Source: a bacterium
GTDB lineage: Bacteria; Elusimicrobiota; Elusimicrobia; Elusimicrobiales; UBA9959
Assembly: GCA_021789695.1 (NCBI GenBank)
Contig: JAJYJH010000016.1
Span: 1 to 44,582 of the forward strand
Length of the DNA: 44,582 nucleotides
Direction: 5' to 3'
Shown: piece by piece, positions 1-10,123 of the stretch
Layout: each line of letters starts with the position of its first letter
How positions within the stretch are numbered: position 1 is the first letter of the stretch
Program-made: the position numbers and the translations under genes
The notes under the pieces: generated by a model
The model's input: only the letters and a program-made list of their open reading frames with translations
What the model was told of the DNA's origin: nothing
The model's database searches: none

Positions 1-566
1 TCCTCCTTCGCCTTCTCCAGCTGGCCGGCCCTCAGCAGCATGGCGCCCTGCCTCTCGAGCAGGTAAACCGCGCGCGCGTCGCCAGCCGGCAGGAACCGCA
101 TCGCGGCCTTGAACTCGGCGGCGGCCGAAAGATATTTCTTCCTGGCGTAATATCTCCTGGCCGCGGAGAGATGGAACTTTAGGTCGGGTGAGCCGGCGGA
201 CTGTTCCGCGCCGACTGCCGGAGCGGACGAGACTGACGGAGCCGCGGCGGACGGGGCTCCGCTCTTGGCCTTGCCGGCTGGCGCCAGTATATAGACAGGC
301 TCGGCCGAGGCAGAGGACGGAACAGAACCCTTGTCTGCCGGCTCCACCTCAACAGTCCCGATTCCGGACGCAGCGGAGGCCGGCTTCGCCGCCGGTTCCT
401 CTTTGTAGTTGCGCAGGGGGACACCCGGCAACGCGAAGTTCGGCGGCATGGATATGTCTTTCCCGCCCCCCAGATCGCCGGTGCGCGAGGCCGCGGCCCC
501 TCTCCACGTGCCGGAACAGCCGGCCAGCAGCGCTATTATGGTCAAAGCGGTGAATATCTCCTTCAT
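1..566 (-). CDS. Lipoprotein with TPR-like C-terminal region (3' end outside window)
   Basis: The frame is open from an ATG at 566 down to the left edge of the window, giving about 188 residues with the C-terminus missing. The N-terminus is a lipoprotein signal: MKEI, a hydrophobic stretch, then the lipobox LLAGC, so Cys17 would be lipidated and the protein anchored to a membrane. Residues 25-125 are Ala/Pro/Ser-rich and probably unstructured. From about residue 128 the sequence becomes helical with a TPR-like pattern (RRYYARKKYLSAAAEFKAA, then LLERQGAMLLRAGQLEKA). The family and function are not recognised; TPR lipoproteins often act in outer-membrane assembly or secretion complexes, but nothing here says which. 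It lies 49 bp downstream of the esterase gene on the same strand, so it could be read from the same transcript. Confidence 0.75.
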   Translation of the reverse strand, partial: MKEIFTALTIIALLAGCSGTWRGAAASRTGDLGGGKDISMPPNFALPGVPLRNYKEEPAAKPASAASGIGTVEVEPADKGSVPSSASAEPVYILAPAGKAKSGAPSAAAPSVSSAPAVGAEQSAGSPDLKFHLSAARRYYARKKYLSAAAEFKAAMRFLPAGDARAVYLLERQGAMLLRAGQLEKAKE

Positions 567-615
567 AATCTTAAATAATACAAAAAAGCGGCGTTCTGTT
601 TAATTCATACAGCCG

Positions 616-2517
<1,902 letters not shown>

Positions 2518-2559
2518 AATTGTGTATCATGTGAAAAAAGCGCCGCAAGGGGAGGCGGA

Positions 2560-3192
2560 ATGATAACGGTGAATATCTCAAGGCAGTTCGGCAGCGGAGG
2601 CGCGTACCTGGGGCGCAGGCTGGCCAGACGGCTTGGCTTCAAGTACGCGGACAGGGAGATCTTGACGCTGGCCGCCAGGCGGCTGGAAGTGCCGGTTGAG
2701 GAACTCTCGCTGAAAGAGGAGAAAGTGCCCGGCTTCTGGGAGGACTTCTTCCGGAGCTTCATGTTCGGCGCGCCCGACGCGGGTTTCTACCCCCCCCCGC
2801 CGCTGGGGACGGTCAGCGACGAACGTCTCCTGGAGGCGGAAGCTGACATAATCAGGAACATATCGGAGCGCTACGACGCGGTGATAATCGGCAGGGCGGC
2901 CTTCCACGTGCTCGCCGGAAGACCCGGGACCGTCAACGTTTTCCTGCACGCCCCGCTGGAGTTCCGCGTAAAGCGCGTGATGGAGCTTTACAAACTGAAG
3001 GCGCGCTCCGAGGCCGAGGCTATGATAGGCAGTAACGACGAGGCCCGCGAAAGGTTCGTGCGCGCGGTCACCGGCGGGGACTGGATGGAGGCGGACAACT
3101 TTCATCTCTGCGTGGACACCGCGGCGGCCGGCTTCGATCTTGCCGAAGAGATGATAGCGGGGCTCGTTAGAAAAGCGAAAATCGGGCTCTGA
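2560..3192 (+). CDS. Cytidylate kinase-like family protein
   Basis: A 210-residue P-loop kinase of the cytidylate-kinase-like family (Cytidylate_kin2). The N-terminus MITVNISRQFGSGGAYLGRR carries the modified nucleotide-binding loop typical of this group, followed by RLGFKYADREIL. A middle segment with YDAVIIGRAAFHVLAGRPG and the HAPLEFRVKRVM stretch match the NMP-kinase core. The start ATG at 2560 follows the purine-rich AAGGGGAGGCGGA. The family is widespread in bacteria beside or instead of classical Cmk, and its true substrate is not settled, so phosphoryl transfer to CMP/dCMP is only a family-based guess. A Pro-rich loop (YPPPPPLG) around residues 72-79 is an odd insertion. The gene converges on prc with a gap of 10 bp. 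Confidence 0.85.
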   Translation: MITVNISRQFGSGGAYLGRRLARRLGFKYADREILTLAARRLEVPVEELSLKEEKVPGFWEDFFRSFMFGAPDAGFYPPPPLGTVSDERLLEAEADIIRNISERYDAVIIGRAAFHVLAGRPGTVNVFLHAPLEFRVKRVMELYKLKARSEAEAMIGSNDEARERFVRAVTGGDWMEADNFHLCVDTAAAGFDLAEEMIAGLVRKAKIGL

Positions 3193-3202
3193 GGCTTACG
3201 GT

Positions 3203-5446
3203 CTATTTCCGCGCAGCCTCGCCGCGCTTCGGGGCGGCCGCCCTCCCTTCCGCCGCCGGCCGCGGTTCCACCATGTCCGCCATCACCCGGGCGGCCTCCT
3301 CCAGCATAAAATCGCTCTCCGGGGGGGCCTTCGCGTAGCCGCCGGCCGCCGCGGTGGAGACCTGGACCCCGGAAGCTGACGAAGTCGAAGCCTCCGCCCG
3401 GACACTCCCCGAGGAGACCTTGCCGGAAAAGTCCGCCGCGGCCGCGGTGGAAGCGAACACCGGCGGCCTGCCGGCGGCTATATCCTCCAGCGTTATGCTC
3501 GCCACGGCCAGCGGCCGCGCCTTGCTGGCCGCTCGCTCGGCGGCGCGAGTTTTCATCCTGGCCTCTTCGGCCTTGCGCTCGGCCAGCCTCCTGGCGTAGT
3601 TAAGGGATATCGTTTTTTCCCGCTTGTGCTGCAGGTATAGTTCTATATCCTGCCGGACGTACCTGAAATCCGGAGAAGCGGCCACGCGCGCGGCGGAGTC
3701 CGCGGCCAGCCGGGCCGTCTCGGCCGGGGTCAAGTCGCCGTCGGGGACATAGCGGGCCGGGGCTATCTGGTCGTACGGCAGAGCGTTGGGCAGGGAGGAT
3801 TCTGTCTGTCCCACATAGTCCTCCAGCGAAGGCAGGCGAATGTCGGGCCGCACCCCGCGGTTCTGGGTGGAACCGCCGGAGACGCGGTAGAACTTCTGGA
3901 AGGTCAGTTTCAGCCCGCCGGCCTTGTAGCCGCGCAGCGCGTAAGGCATATACTGATCAAGGTCCACCACGGCCTGCACGGTCCCCTTGCCGAAAGTGCT
4001 CTTCTCCCCCACCAGCACGGCTCGCCTGTAATCCTTCAGAACCGCGGAGACTATCTCCGAGGCGGAGGCCGAGAAGCGGGAGTCCAGCACTACCACCGGC
4101 CCCGAATAATCCGCGGCCTTCTCGTCCGAGCGCAGCACGCTGACGTCGCCGCGGCTGTCCCGCACCTGGACTACCGGGCCGCCGCCGATGAAAAGGCCGG
4201 CGATGTTCACCGCCTCGTCCAGCGAGCCCCCGCCGTTGTCGCGCAGGTCCAGTATCACGCCGGCCACGCCCTGCCCTTTCAGGTAATCCAGCAGCGTCTT
4301 CACGTCCCGGGCGGCGCTTTCCCCGCCCGAGGACCCCATTTTGGTGTAAAAGGACGGCAGCTTTATCACGCCGACCGGCAGCGGCCCGCCTTTCTTCACG
4401 GGCACCCGCACTATCTTGGCGCTGGCCTGCTGGTCGCGCAGCAGTATCTTCTCCCTGACCAGCGGCACCGTTACGCGCGTAGAAGGGTCCAACGCGTCGG
4501 CCGGGGCGATCTTCAGGCGGAGCACGGTCCCCTTCTTGCCGCGTATCAGCCTGACCAGATTGTCCAGCTTCATGCCGGCAGCCTGCACGAAGCCGCCGTC
4601 GTCGCCCTGGGCCACGGCCTCTATCCTGTCGTTGGGGTGCAGCATCTTGCTCTTGGCCGCCGGTCCCCCGGGCACTATAGAGACTATCTTCGCCGAGCCC
4701 TCGTCCTGCTGCAGAACCACGCCTATGCCGACCAGCGAGAGGCTCATCGTGATGTCGAAATTCTCCTCGGCGGTGGCGGCCATGTACTCGCTGTGCGGGT
4801 CGTAGCAGTTGGCCAGCGCGGTCAGGTAGTTCTGCAGCACGTCCCCCGGCTCCAGTTCCCCGTAGTTCTCCAGAAGCCTGTCGTAGCTCTTAACCACCTC
4901 GGAACCCGCGGCGGCCGGCTTCATGCCGTTCAGCTTGTCCTGCAGCAACTCCAACTCCACCTCTTTGCGCCACACCGAGCGCGCCGCCGCCATATCGGCC
5001 GGCCAGGGCGCCTTGCTGCGGTCCGCCAGCATGACGGCGTCGGAGGTGAAGGTGTATGTGGAGCGCGCGAACTCGTGCACCCAGTCCACGCGCTCGGACA
5101 GGCGCTTCATGAAGCGGTTGAAGACGAAATAGCCGGGCTCTACGTGCCCTTCCTTTACGCGCGGCGCCATGTCTGGCTGGAAGCGGGCATTGAACTCCGC
5201 TATGTCAGCGGCGGTGAAGAACATCCTGGCGGGGTCGTACATGCGCAGATAGAGCCGCAGCATCTCGGGGGAAGTATTCCGCGTGATGGGCTTTCGCTCG
5301 TACTGGCCCTCCTCCAGTATGCGCGCCACCAGCTGGGCGATGACCGGGGCGGACACGTCCGGTTCCAGCAGAGGGGCGGTGGCCGCGGCGCAGGGCTGCG
5401 ACGAGAGGAGGAGCAGGATAAGAGCGTATCGCAAAAGTGTTTTCAT
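3203..5446 (-). CDS. prc: Tail-specific (C-terminal processing) protease Prc, S41 family
   Basis: A 747-residue periplasmic protease with a cleaved signal peptide (about residues 1-22). Domains in order: Prc N-terminal helical domain (about 30-220), PDZ domain (about 230-315, with GIGVVLQQDEG and IVPGGPAAKS), S41 protease core (about 355-530) and the Prc-type C-terminal domain. The Ser/Lys dyad is in SRFSASASEI (around Ser461) and STFGKGTVQ (Lys487); LRDNGGGSLDEAVNIAG is the family oxyanion-region motif. Enzymes of this family cleave proteins from their nonpolar C-termini, and in proteobacteria they trim lipoproteins and regulate murein hydrolases. It is about 65 residues longer than the E. 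coli enzyme because of a low-complexity Ala/Ser stretch near residues 640-710. It is divergent from the HAD gene. Confidence 0.95.
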   Translation of the reverse strand: MKTLLRYALILLLLSSQPCAAATAPLLEPDVSAPVIAQLVARILEEGQYERKPITRNTSPEMLRLYLRMYDPARMFFTAADIAEFNARFQPDMAPRVKEGHVEPGYFVFNRFMKRLSERVDWVHEFARSTYTFTSDAVMLADRSKAPWPADMAAARSVWRKEVELELLQDKLNGMKPAAAGSEVVKSYDRLLENYGELEPGDVLQNYLTALANCYDPHSEYMAATAEENFDITMSLSLVGIGVVLQQDEGSAKIVSIVPGGPAAKSKMLHPNDRIEAVAQGDDGGFVQAAGMKLDNLVRLIRGKKGTVLRLKIAPADALDPSTRVTVPLVREKILLRDQQASAKIVRVPVKKGGPLPVGVIKLPSFYTKMGSSGGESAARDVKTLLDYLKGQGVAGVILDLRDNGGGSLDEAVNIAGLFIGGGPVVQVRDSRGDVSVLRSDEKAADYSGPVVVLDSRFSASASEIVSAVLKDYRRAVLVGEKSTFGKGTVQAVVDLDQYMPYALRGYKAGGLKLTFQKFYRVSGGSTQNRGVRPDIRLPSLEDYVGQTESSLPNALPYDQIAPARYVPDGDLTPAETARLAADSAARVAASPDFRYVRQDIELYLQHKREKTISLNYARRLAERKAEEARMKTRAAERAASKARPLAVASITLEDIAAGRPPVFASTAAAADFSGKVSSGSVRAEASTSSASGVQVSTAAAGGYAKAPPESDFMLEEAARVMADMVEPRPAAEGRAAAPKRGEAARK

Positions 5447-5504
5447 AATAATGTCGGGCCGCGCGGGCGGGCCCCACTATGATATCAAAAAGCCGCGGCG
5501 AGGT

Positions 5505-5533
5505 TTGACTTTTGTCGCCTCGTCTGCGACAAT
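5505..5533 (+). promoter_or_regulatory. Sigma70-type promoter of the HAD gene, likely leaderless
   Basis: -35 TTGACT (5505-5510), 17-bp spacer, -10 GACAAT (5528-5533). Only 7 bases separate the -10 box from the ATG at 5541, so transcription should start at or next to the start codon. There is no Shine-Dalgarno sequence. Confidence 0.7.
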
Positions 5534-5540
5534 ATCCGCG

Positions 5541-6233
5541 ATGAAGGGAGTAAAGGTCATAGGCTTCGACGCGGACGACACGCTGTGGGAAACGGAGACC
5601 TATTTCCAGGCCGCGGGCAGGGAATTCTGCGCGCTGCTGGCGCCCTGGGCGCCGCCGGAGAAAGCGGCCGAGGAGCTGTTCCGCACCGAGATGGCGAACC
5701 TGGGGCTCTACGGCTATGGCGCCAAGAGCGTTATGCTCTCCATGGTCGAAACTGCGCTGCGCCTAGGGGGCGGCGCGGTCACAGCCGCCGTACTGGTCCG
5801 GCTGCTGGAAACCGGGCGGCGCCTGCTGGACTACCCGATAGTGCCGCTGCCAGGAGTGAAGAAGACGCTCGGCGAACTGAAGCCGCGATACCGCCTGGTG
5901 TTGATCACCAAGGGCGACCTGCTGGACCAGGAGCGCAAGCTGGAGAGGTCGGGGCTGAAGGACTATTTCCATCGCGCGGAGATACTGAGCGAGAAGCGCG
6001 AGCAGGACTACTTGGACCTGCTGGCCGAACTAAGAACGGAACCGCGCGATTTCCTTATGGTGGGGAACTCGATGAAATCGGACATCCTGCCGGTGCTCGG
6101 CATAGGCGGCCGCGGGGTCCACATCCCTTTCCGCGTCACCTGGCGACACGAGCATGCCGAGGCCCCGGCCCAGGACCCGGACCGGTTTCGCGAACTGGCT
6201 GACATCGGCGCCCTGCCTCCCCTGCTGGCCTGA
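5541..6233 (+). CDS. HAD-superfamily hydrolase
   Basis: A 230-residue haloacid dehalogenase-fold phosphatase. Motif I is FDADDTLW, with nucleophile Asp10 and general acid Asp12; motif II is the Thr in LVLITKGD; the motif III Lys lies in ILSEKREQDY; motif IV is VGNSMKSDI. A helical cap of about 100 residues lies between motifs I and II, as in subfamily I enzymes such as phosphoglycolate phosphatases and YjjG-type nucleotidases. The substrate cannot be read from the sequence. No Shine-Dalgarno precedes the ATG at 5541, which sits where the mRNA should begin. The gpmI gene follows after 88 bp on the same strand, so read-through is possible. Confidence 0.85.
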   Translation: MKGVKVIGFDADDTLWETETYFQAAGREFCALLAPWAPPEKAAEELFRTEMANLGLYGYGAKSVMLSMVETALRLGGGAVTAAVLVRLLETGRRLLDYPIVPLPGVKKTLGELKPRYRLVLITKGDLLDQERKLERSGLKDYFHRAEILSEKREQDYLDLLAELRTEPRDFLMVGNSMKSDILPVLGIGGRGVHIPFRVTWRHEHAEAPAQDPDRFRELADIGALPPLLA

Positions 6234-6321
6234 GCGCGGCCCGATCAAAGGCCATGCACCCTGCTGGGGCGGTTATTTCATAAAATATCAGCAAGACGGC
6301 GGTCCGGGACGAGGTAACATT

Positions 6322-7875
6322 ATGGCCAAGAACAAAGTGCTGCTCATAATACGCGACGGGTGGGGAATGGCGAAGCCAGACAAGTACAACGCGGTGGACA
6401 ACGCCAGGAAACCCAACATGGACCGCTATCTTAAGACCTACCCCGATTCCGTGCTCGAGCCAGCCGGAGAGGCCGTCGGCCTGCCCGCCGGCTACCAGGG
6501 CTCCTCGGAGGTCGGCCACCTCAACATGGGCGCCGGCCGCATAGTGGTGCAGGAACTCAAGCGCATAAAGGACATGATAGAGGACGGCACCTTCTTCGGC
6601 CGTCCCGCCCTGAAGGCCGCCTACGACAACTGCGTCGCCAAGGGCAGCGCTCTCCACCTGATGGGCCTCGTGCAGGACGAAGGCGTGCACGCCCATCAGG
6701 ACCACCTCTACGCCCTCATGCGCGAAGCCAGGCGCCGCGGCATAAAGCAGGTGTGGGTGCACTTCTTTTCCGACGGCCGCGACACCCCCCCGCGCAGCGC
6801 CCTCTCCTTCGTAAAGATGCTCGACGAGGTCGTAAAGGAGGTCGGCAACGCCTCCGTGGGCACCATCATAGGCCGCTACTACGCCATGGACCGCGGCGAG
6901 AAGTGGAAGCTCACCGGCCAGACTTACAACGCCCTTACCAGGGCCGAGGGCGCAAAGGCCAAGTCCGCCGAGGAAGCCCTCAACGCCGATTACGCCGCCC
7001 TGAAGAACCCCAACGGCCAGCCCATCGTCGACGAGTACATCCCTCCCACCGTCATAGAAGGCTACCCCGGCATGAAGGACGGCGACTCCGTGGTGCACTT
7101 CAACTTCCGCCAGGACCGCGCGATCCAGCTCACCAAGTGCTTCGTCGAGGACAACTACCCCGGCAGCCGCTGGAAGAAACTCGACGTGGTCTACTGCGGC
7201 CTCACCCGCTACTACGACGAGTTCAAGTTCAGCGCGCTGCCCCCCATGGACGAGGGCGGCGGCATGGACCAGCTCTTGGGCCAGGTCATCTCCGAGCACG
7301 GCCTCAGGCAACTGCGCCTCGCCGAGACCCAGAAGTTCAAGCACGTCACCTCGTTCTTCAACGGCAAACGCACCGAGCCCTACCCGGGCGAGGACCAGGT
7401 GGAGATAAAGGGCTCCTGGGACCCGGCCACCTTCGGCGAGCACCCCGAGATGGACGCCCCCGCCGTGCGCGAGCGCGCCCTCAGGGAGATGGCCTCCGGC
7501 GAGTACGACTTCATTCTCGTCAATTTCGCCAACTGCGACATGGTGGGCCACACCGGCATCTACGAGGCAGCGGTGAAGGCTGTGGAAATAACCGACGAGA
7601 GCGTGGGTATGCTGGTGCCCGAGGCTTTGAAACGCGGCTACACCGTGTTCATCACCTCTGACCACGGCAATGCCGAGGAGATGTGGAACTACAAGCTGAA
7701 TATGCCGATGACCGCGCACACCTGCAACCCGGTGGAGTTCATCTACGTCGCCAACGACACCTCCGGCGTGAAGCTGCGCCCGCACGGCATCCTCTCCGAC
7801 GTGGCCCCCACGGTGCTGCAGGTGCTGGGCCTGCCGCAGCCCAAGGATATGACGTCGAAGACGCTGATAGCCTGA
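6322..7875 (+). CDS. gpmI: 2,3-bisphosphoglycerate-independent phosphoglycerate mutase
   Basis: A 517-residue Mn-dependent mutase that interconverts 3- and 2-phosphoglycerate in glycolysis and gluconeogenesis. The alkaline-phosphatase-type core shows the metal motif RDGWG (Asp12) and the phosphoserine loop GSSEVGHLNMGAG (Ser62). Further signatures are HFFSDGRDTPP, FNFRQDRAIQL, FANCDMVGHTG, TSDHGNAEEM and MTAHTCNPVEF, so all catalytic segments are present and the length matches the family. The start ATG at 6322 has a GAGGT element nearby and an AT-rich stretch (TAAAAT at 6281-6286) upstream that could be a -10 box with a poor -35. The gene leans to C-ending codons (CTC, CCC, GCC) more than its neighbours, as expected of a well-expressed gene. 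Its stop overlaps the DUF167 start by one base. Confidence 0.97.
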   Translation: MAKNKVLLIIRDGWGMAKPDKYNAVDNARKPNMDRYLKTYPDSVLEPAGEAVGLPAGYQGSSEVGHLNMGAGRIVVQELKRIKDMIEDGTFFGRPALKAAYDNCVAKGSALHLMGLVQDEGVHAHQDHLYALMREARRRGIKQVWVHFFSDGRDTPPRSALSFVKMLDEVVKEVGNASVGTIIGRYYAMDRGEKWKLTGQTYNALTRAEGAKAKSAEEALNADYAALKNPNGQPIVDEYIPPTVIEGYPGMKDGDSVVHFNFRQDRAIQLTKCFVEDNYPGSRWKKLDVVYCGLTRYYDEFKFSALPPMDEGGGMDQLLGQVISEHGLRQLRLAETQKFKHVTSFFNGKRTEPYPGEDQVEIKGSWDPATFGEHPEMDAPAVRERALREMASGEYDFILVNFANCDMVGHTGIYEAAVKAVEITDESVGMLVPEALKRGYTVFITSDHGNAEEMWNYKLNMPMTAHTCNPVEFIYVANDTSGVKLRPHGILSDVAPTVLQVLGLPQPKDMTSKTLIA

Positions 7876-8093
7876 TGTTCATAAAACTGAAGGTGCATCC
7901 CGGAGAACGGCGCGACAGGATACTGAAAAAGGCTCCCGACGCCTACGAGGTATGGACCAAGGCCCCGCCCGAGCGGGGCCTGGCCAACGCCTCGGCCATC
8001 CGCCTGCTGGCGCTGGAGCTGGGTACGGACCCGAGGCGCGTCTTTCTGGTCAAGGGCGCCGCTTCCAAGGCCAAGATAGTTAAAGTAATGTGA
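7875..8093 (+). CDS. DUF167 (YggU family) protein
   Basis: A 72-residue protein of the conserved DUF167/YggU family. The pattern is typical: LKVHPGERRDRI near the N-terminus (the family usually has KVxPxAxxxxI), the central KAPPERGLANASAIRLLA, and the terminal VFLVKGAASKAKIVKV. The length and closing motif fit the complete family. The molecular function is unknown. Its ATG overlaps the gpmI stop in a TGATG junction, so it is translationally coupled to the mutase and surely part of the same transcript. The frame also stays open upstream inside gpmI, but that is a shadow. Confidence 0.88.
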   Translation: MFIKLKVHPGERRDRILKKAPDAYEVWTKAPPERGLANASAIRLLALELGTDPRRVFLVKGAASKAKIVKVM

Positions 8094-8122
8094 TTCACCC
8101 CGCGGCGCGGGCGCTGCGCGTG

Positions 8123-8151
8123 TAGATTTCGCACGACAACTTCGCTATAAT
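8123..8151 (+). promoter_or_regulatory. Promoter of the dsbA-like/mauE-like operon, likely leaderless
   Basis: A perfect -10 TATAAT (8146-8151) lies 8 bases before the ATG at 8160. The -35 at 17-bp spacing (TAGATT, 8123-8128) is weak. No Shine-Dalgarno precedes the ATG. Confidence 0.55.
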
Positions 8152-8159
8152 TGGAAATT

Positions 8160-8801
8160 ATGAAGAACAGGAAGAACGCGCGCCTGACGGCCGCGGCGTT
8201 GATGATTGTCTTCGTCTCTACGGTGGCCGTGCTGCTGGCCCGCCAGCTCAACGTCGCCCCCATGCGCCCGGAGCCGGCCTACCGCACTTTCGGGCCGGCG
8301 GACGCCCCGATACAGATTTACGAGTTCACGGACTTTTCTTGCCCATTCTGCCGTATGGCCCATACCAAGCTCGACGAACTGATGAAGCTGTACCCGGGAA
8401 AGATCCGGCTGGTCTTTAAGCATTACCCTCTACTGAGCATCCACCCCTGGTCCCTGTACGCTGCGGCCTACGCCGACTGCGCCGGGGAACAGGGCAAGTT
8501 CAAGCAGTACGCCGATCTGCTGTTCGACAACCAAGAGACCTGGGCCTTTGAAAAGGGCGAGCCCGGGGAGTTCAGGGAATACGCCCTGAAACTAGGCCTG
8601 GACTGGGACAAGATGCTGGCCTGCGCCGGTTCGACCGAGACCCTGCGCGGCTTGAAACTGGACATGTCGGAGGCGGAAATGAAGAACGTGGACTCCACGC
8701 CGACATTTTTCATAAACGGCAAGCGGGCGGTCGGCGCGGGACAGCTGCTGGACGCCGCCAAGAACTTCGACAACATCATAGCCAAGGCGGGAAAGCCATG
8801 A
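8160..8801 (+). CDS. Membrane-anchored DsbA-like thioredoxin-fold protein
   Basis: A 213-residue extracytoplasmic thiol-disulfide oxidoreductase of the DsbA/thioredoxin_4 type. An N-terminal uncleaved anchor (about residues 9-28) is followed by a thioredoxin domain with the redox motif CPFC (Cys61, Cys64) in YEFTDFSCPFCRMAH, the usual helical insertion, and the cis-Pro loop DSTPTFFING. The CPFC dipeptide is typical of oxidising or isomerising members such as BdbD-like and DsbG-like proteins. ATG at 8160 is chosen over an in-frame TTG at 8151 because that TTG falls within the -10 promoter element. The stop overlaps the next gene by ATGA, so it is coupled to the MauE/DoxX-like membrane protein, a plausible redox partner. 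Confidence 0.9.
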   Translation: MKNRKNARLTAAALMIVFVSTVAVLLARQLNVAPMRPEPAYRTFGPADAPIQIYEFTDFSCPFCRMAHTKLDELMKLYPGKIRLVFKHYPLLSIHPWSLYAAAYADCAGEQGKFKQYADLLFDNQETWAFEKGEPGEFREYALKLGLDWDKMLACAGSTETLRGLKLDMSEAEMKNVDSTPTFFINGKRAVGAGQLLDAAKNFDNIIAKAGKP

Positions 8802-9250
8802 AACAGGGGACAAAGGACCTGATCGGACTGCTGGCCCGCCTGGCGGTGGCCGGCGTCTTCGTCTACGCCGGCGTTCTAAAGCTGATGGCCCCGGCGGAGG
8901 AGTTCGGCTACGCGATAGAGACCTACAGGGTGCTGGATTCGCAACTCTCTCTCTACGTGGCATATGTACTGCCCTGGCTGGAACTCTGGGCCGGCCTGCT
9001 GCTGGCCGCCGGCGTCTTCACCCGCGTTTCAGCGCTCGCCTCCGGCCTCATGCTGGCTGTCTTCGAGGCCATGCTGGCCCAGGCCTGGCTGCGCGGCCTT
9101 CCGGTCACCTCCTGCGGCTGCTTCGGCAGCTCCCACAGTCATTCACTGGGGCACGAATTCCTGCAGAACCTGATCTGCCTGGCGCTGGTCTGGCTGGCTT
9201 TCAGGTACGGTTCGCGCTGGTCCCTGGACAAGTACCTGGAGGAGTTGTGA
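8798..9250 (+). CDS. MauE/DoxX-like membrane protein with a Cys-Gly-Cys motif
   Basis: A 150-residue protein with four predicted membrane helices (about 10-30, 52-72, 76-98 and 121-138) and the DoxX/MauE pattern: ARLAVAGVFVYAGVLKL at the start and LPWLELWAGLLLAAGVFTR in the middle. Between helices 3 and 4 lies SCGCFG (Cys106, Cys108), the Cys pair conserved in MauE-type proteins. MauE is needed with the thioredoxin-like MauD for making disulfide-rich methylamine dehydrogenase, so in this family a role in passing electrons to or from a thioredoxin partner is plausible. The overlap with the dsbA-like gene supports that here, by inference. The gene also overlaps the next one by GTGA. Confidence 0.85.
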   Translation: MKQGTKDLIGLLARLAVAGVFVYAGVLKLMAPAEEFGYAIETYRVLDSQLSLYVAYVLPWLELWAGLLLAAGVFTRVSALASGLMLAVFEAMLAQAWLRGLPVTSCGCFGSSHSHSLGHEFLQNLICLALVWLAFRYGSRWSLDKYLEEL

Positions 9251-10095
9251 GCCGCCGCCTGCCGCTGGCAGCTCTGGCGCTGCTGGCCGCCGCGTTCCTG
9301 ACGGCCTACCGGCCCTACGGCCTCAGGGCGAGGCCAGAGGCGGCGTGGATGACGGTCTCGTCCATCAAGACAGGGCGGGAATACTACCTGGAGGTCTCCG
9401 AGAACGGGTCCGCAGTTATGCGCGAGGAAACCCAGACCAGCCTGATTACCCGCCGCGGGACCATCGAAAAACAGCTCGTCAGCGACTTCTTCCGCGAGAT
9501 AGACAACTCCGAGGTTATAAACTCCCAGGGGGACGCCGGCGGCAAACTGGTCTTCTACCGCGGCGATATGCTGAAGATCTCCGCCTATATCAACGGAGAG
9601 CTAACCCGCACCTCCGCACCGCTGAAGAACTTCGGCGACGCCTTCGCCTACGCCTTCGGCGAGGTCAGAAAGGCCGTGGCCGTCCTGCCGCAGGAAAAGA
9701 AGCTTAAGGCCTTCCTGCGCGCGGTCCCGGCCACCGGCGAGGACCTGGCCTCCTACCGCGCAGACTCGGGACGCGGCGGGACCGGCAAGATCGTGGAGAC
9801 CGCGGAGATTATGAAGGTAAAGCCGCTGATGTCGGCCATCGAGGAACCCTACCGCCTCATCCCTATAGAGGATGAAACCGGACTGAAGCAGATACAGGAC
9901 TTCGTCTCCTCCAAGCAGCTCTACGGGCTGCGCACCCTTTTCTACCTCCCCAGCACGCGCGGCACCTTCAAATGCCAGGTGCTTGACGCCTGGCGCGGCA
10001 ACCTGCCAGCCCGAGGGGCTAAAGCAGGAAAAGCCGGAAAAAAGGCCAAGCACCGCGCCAGGCGTCCGCGCCACAGGCCGGCCGCGGTAAAATAA
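9247..10095 (+). CDS. Uncharacterised exported or membrane-anchored protein
   Basis: A 282-residue protein I do not recognise. It starts with GTG at 9247, overlapping the upstream stop (GTGA). Residues 5-22 are a hydrophobic Ala/Leu segment that acts as a signal or anchor, with a Tyr/Arg-rich stretch after it. The rest is soluble, with mixed alpha/beta composition (for example TGREYYLEVSENGSAVMRE and FYLPSTRGTFKCQVLDAW) and a strongly basic tail from about residue 255 (KAGKAGKKAKHRARRPRHR). There is no CxxC; the single Cys lies near the C-terminus. Coupling with the DsbA-like and MauE-like genes suggests it is a substrate or partner of that redox pair. That is inference only. Confidence 0.7.
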   Translation: MSRRLPLAALALLAAAFLTAYRPYGLRARPEAAWMTVSSIKTGREYYLEVSENGSAVMREETQTSLITRRGTIEKQLVSDFFREIDNSEVINSQGDAGGKLVFYRGDMLKISAYINGELTRTSAPLKNFGDAFAYAFGEVRKAVAVLPQEKKLKAFLRAVPATGEDLASYRADSGRGGTGKIVETAEIMKVKPLMSAIEEPYRLIPIEDETGLKQIQDFVSSKQLYGLRTLFYLPSTRGTFKCQVLDAWRGNLPARGAKAGKAGKKAKHRARRPRHRPAAVK

Positions 10096-10109
10096 ACGCA
10101 TTTATTTGT

Positions 10110-10115
10110 TAGAAT
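10110..10115 (+). promoter_or_regulatory. -10 box of the lone receiver gene, likely leaderless
   Basis: TAGAAT lies 8 bases before the ATG at 10124 in an otherwise AT-rich gap. No convincing -35 box is visible at 16-18 bp and no Shine-Dalgarno is present. Confidence 0.45.
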
Positions 10116-10123
10116 GGACTGAT

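Noticed and set aside
582-615. Possible terminator between the esterase and the TPR-like lipoprotein
   Set aside because: There is a minus-strand T6 run, but the stem before it is only 3-4 bp with a bulge; too weak to list.
6136-7785. A 549-codon open frame antisense to gpmI
   Set aside because: Composition is that of a mirrored high-GC gene (Val/Gly/Leu/His-rich, no motifs); gpmI on the other strand has full family conservation.
8094-8125. GC-rich inverted repeats after the DUF167 gene as a terminator
   Set aside because: CCCGCGGCGCGGG could fold, but no T-run follows.
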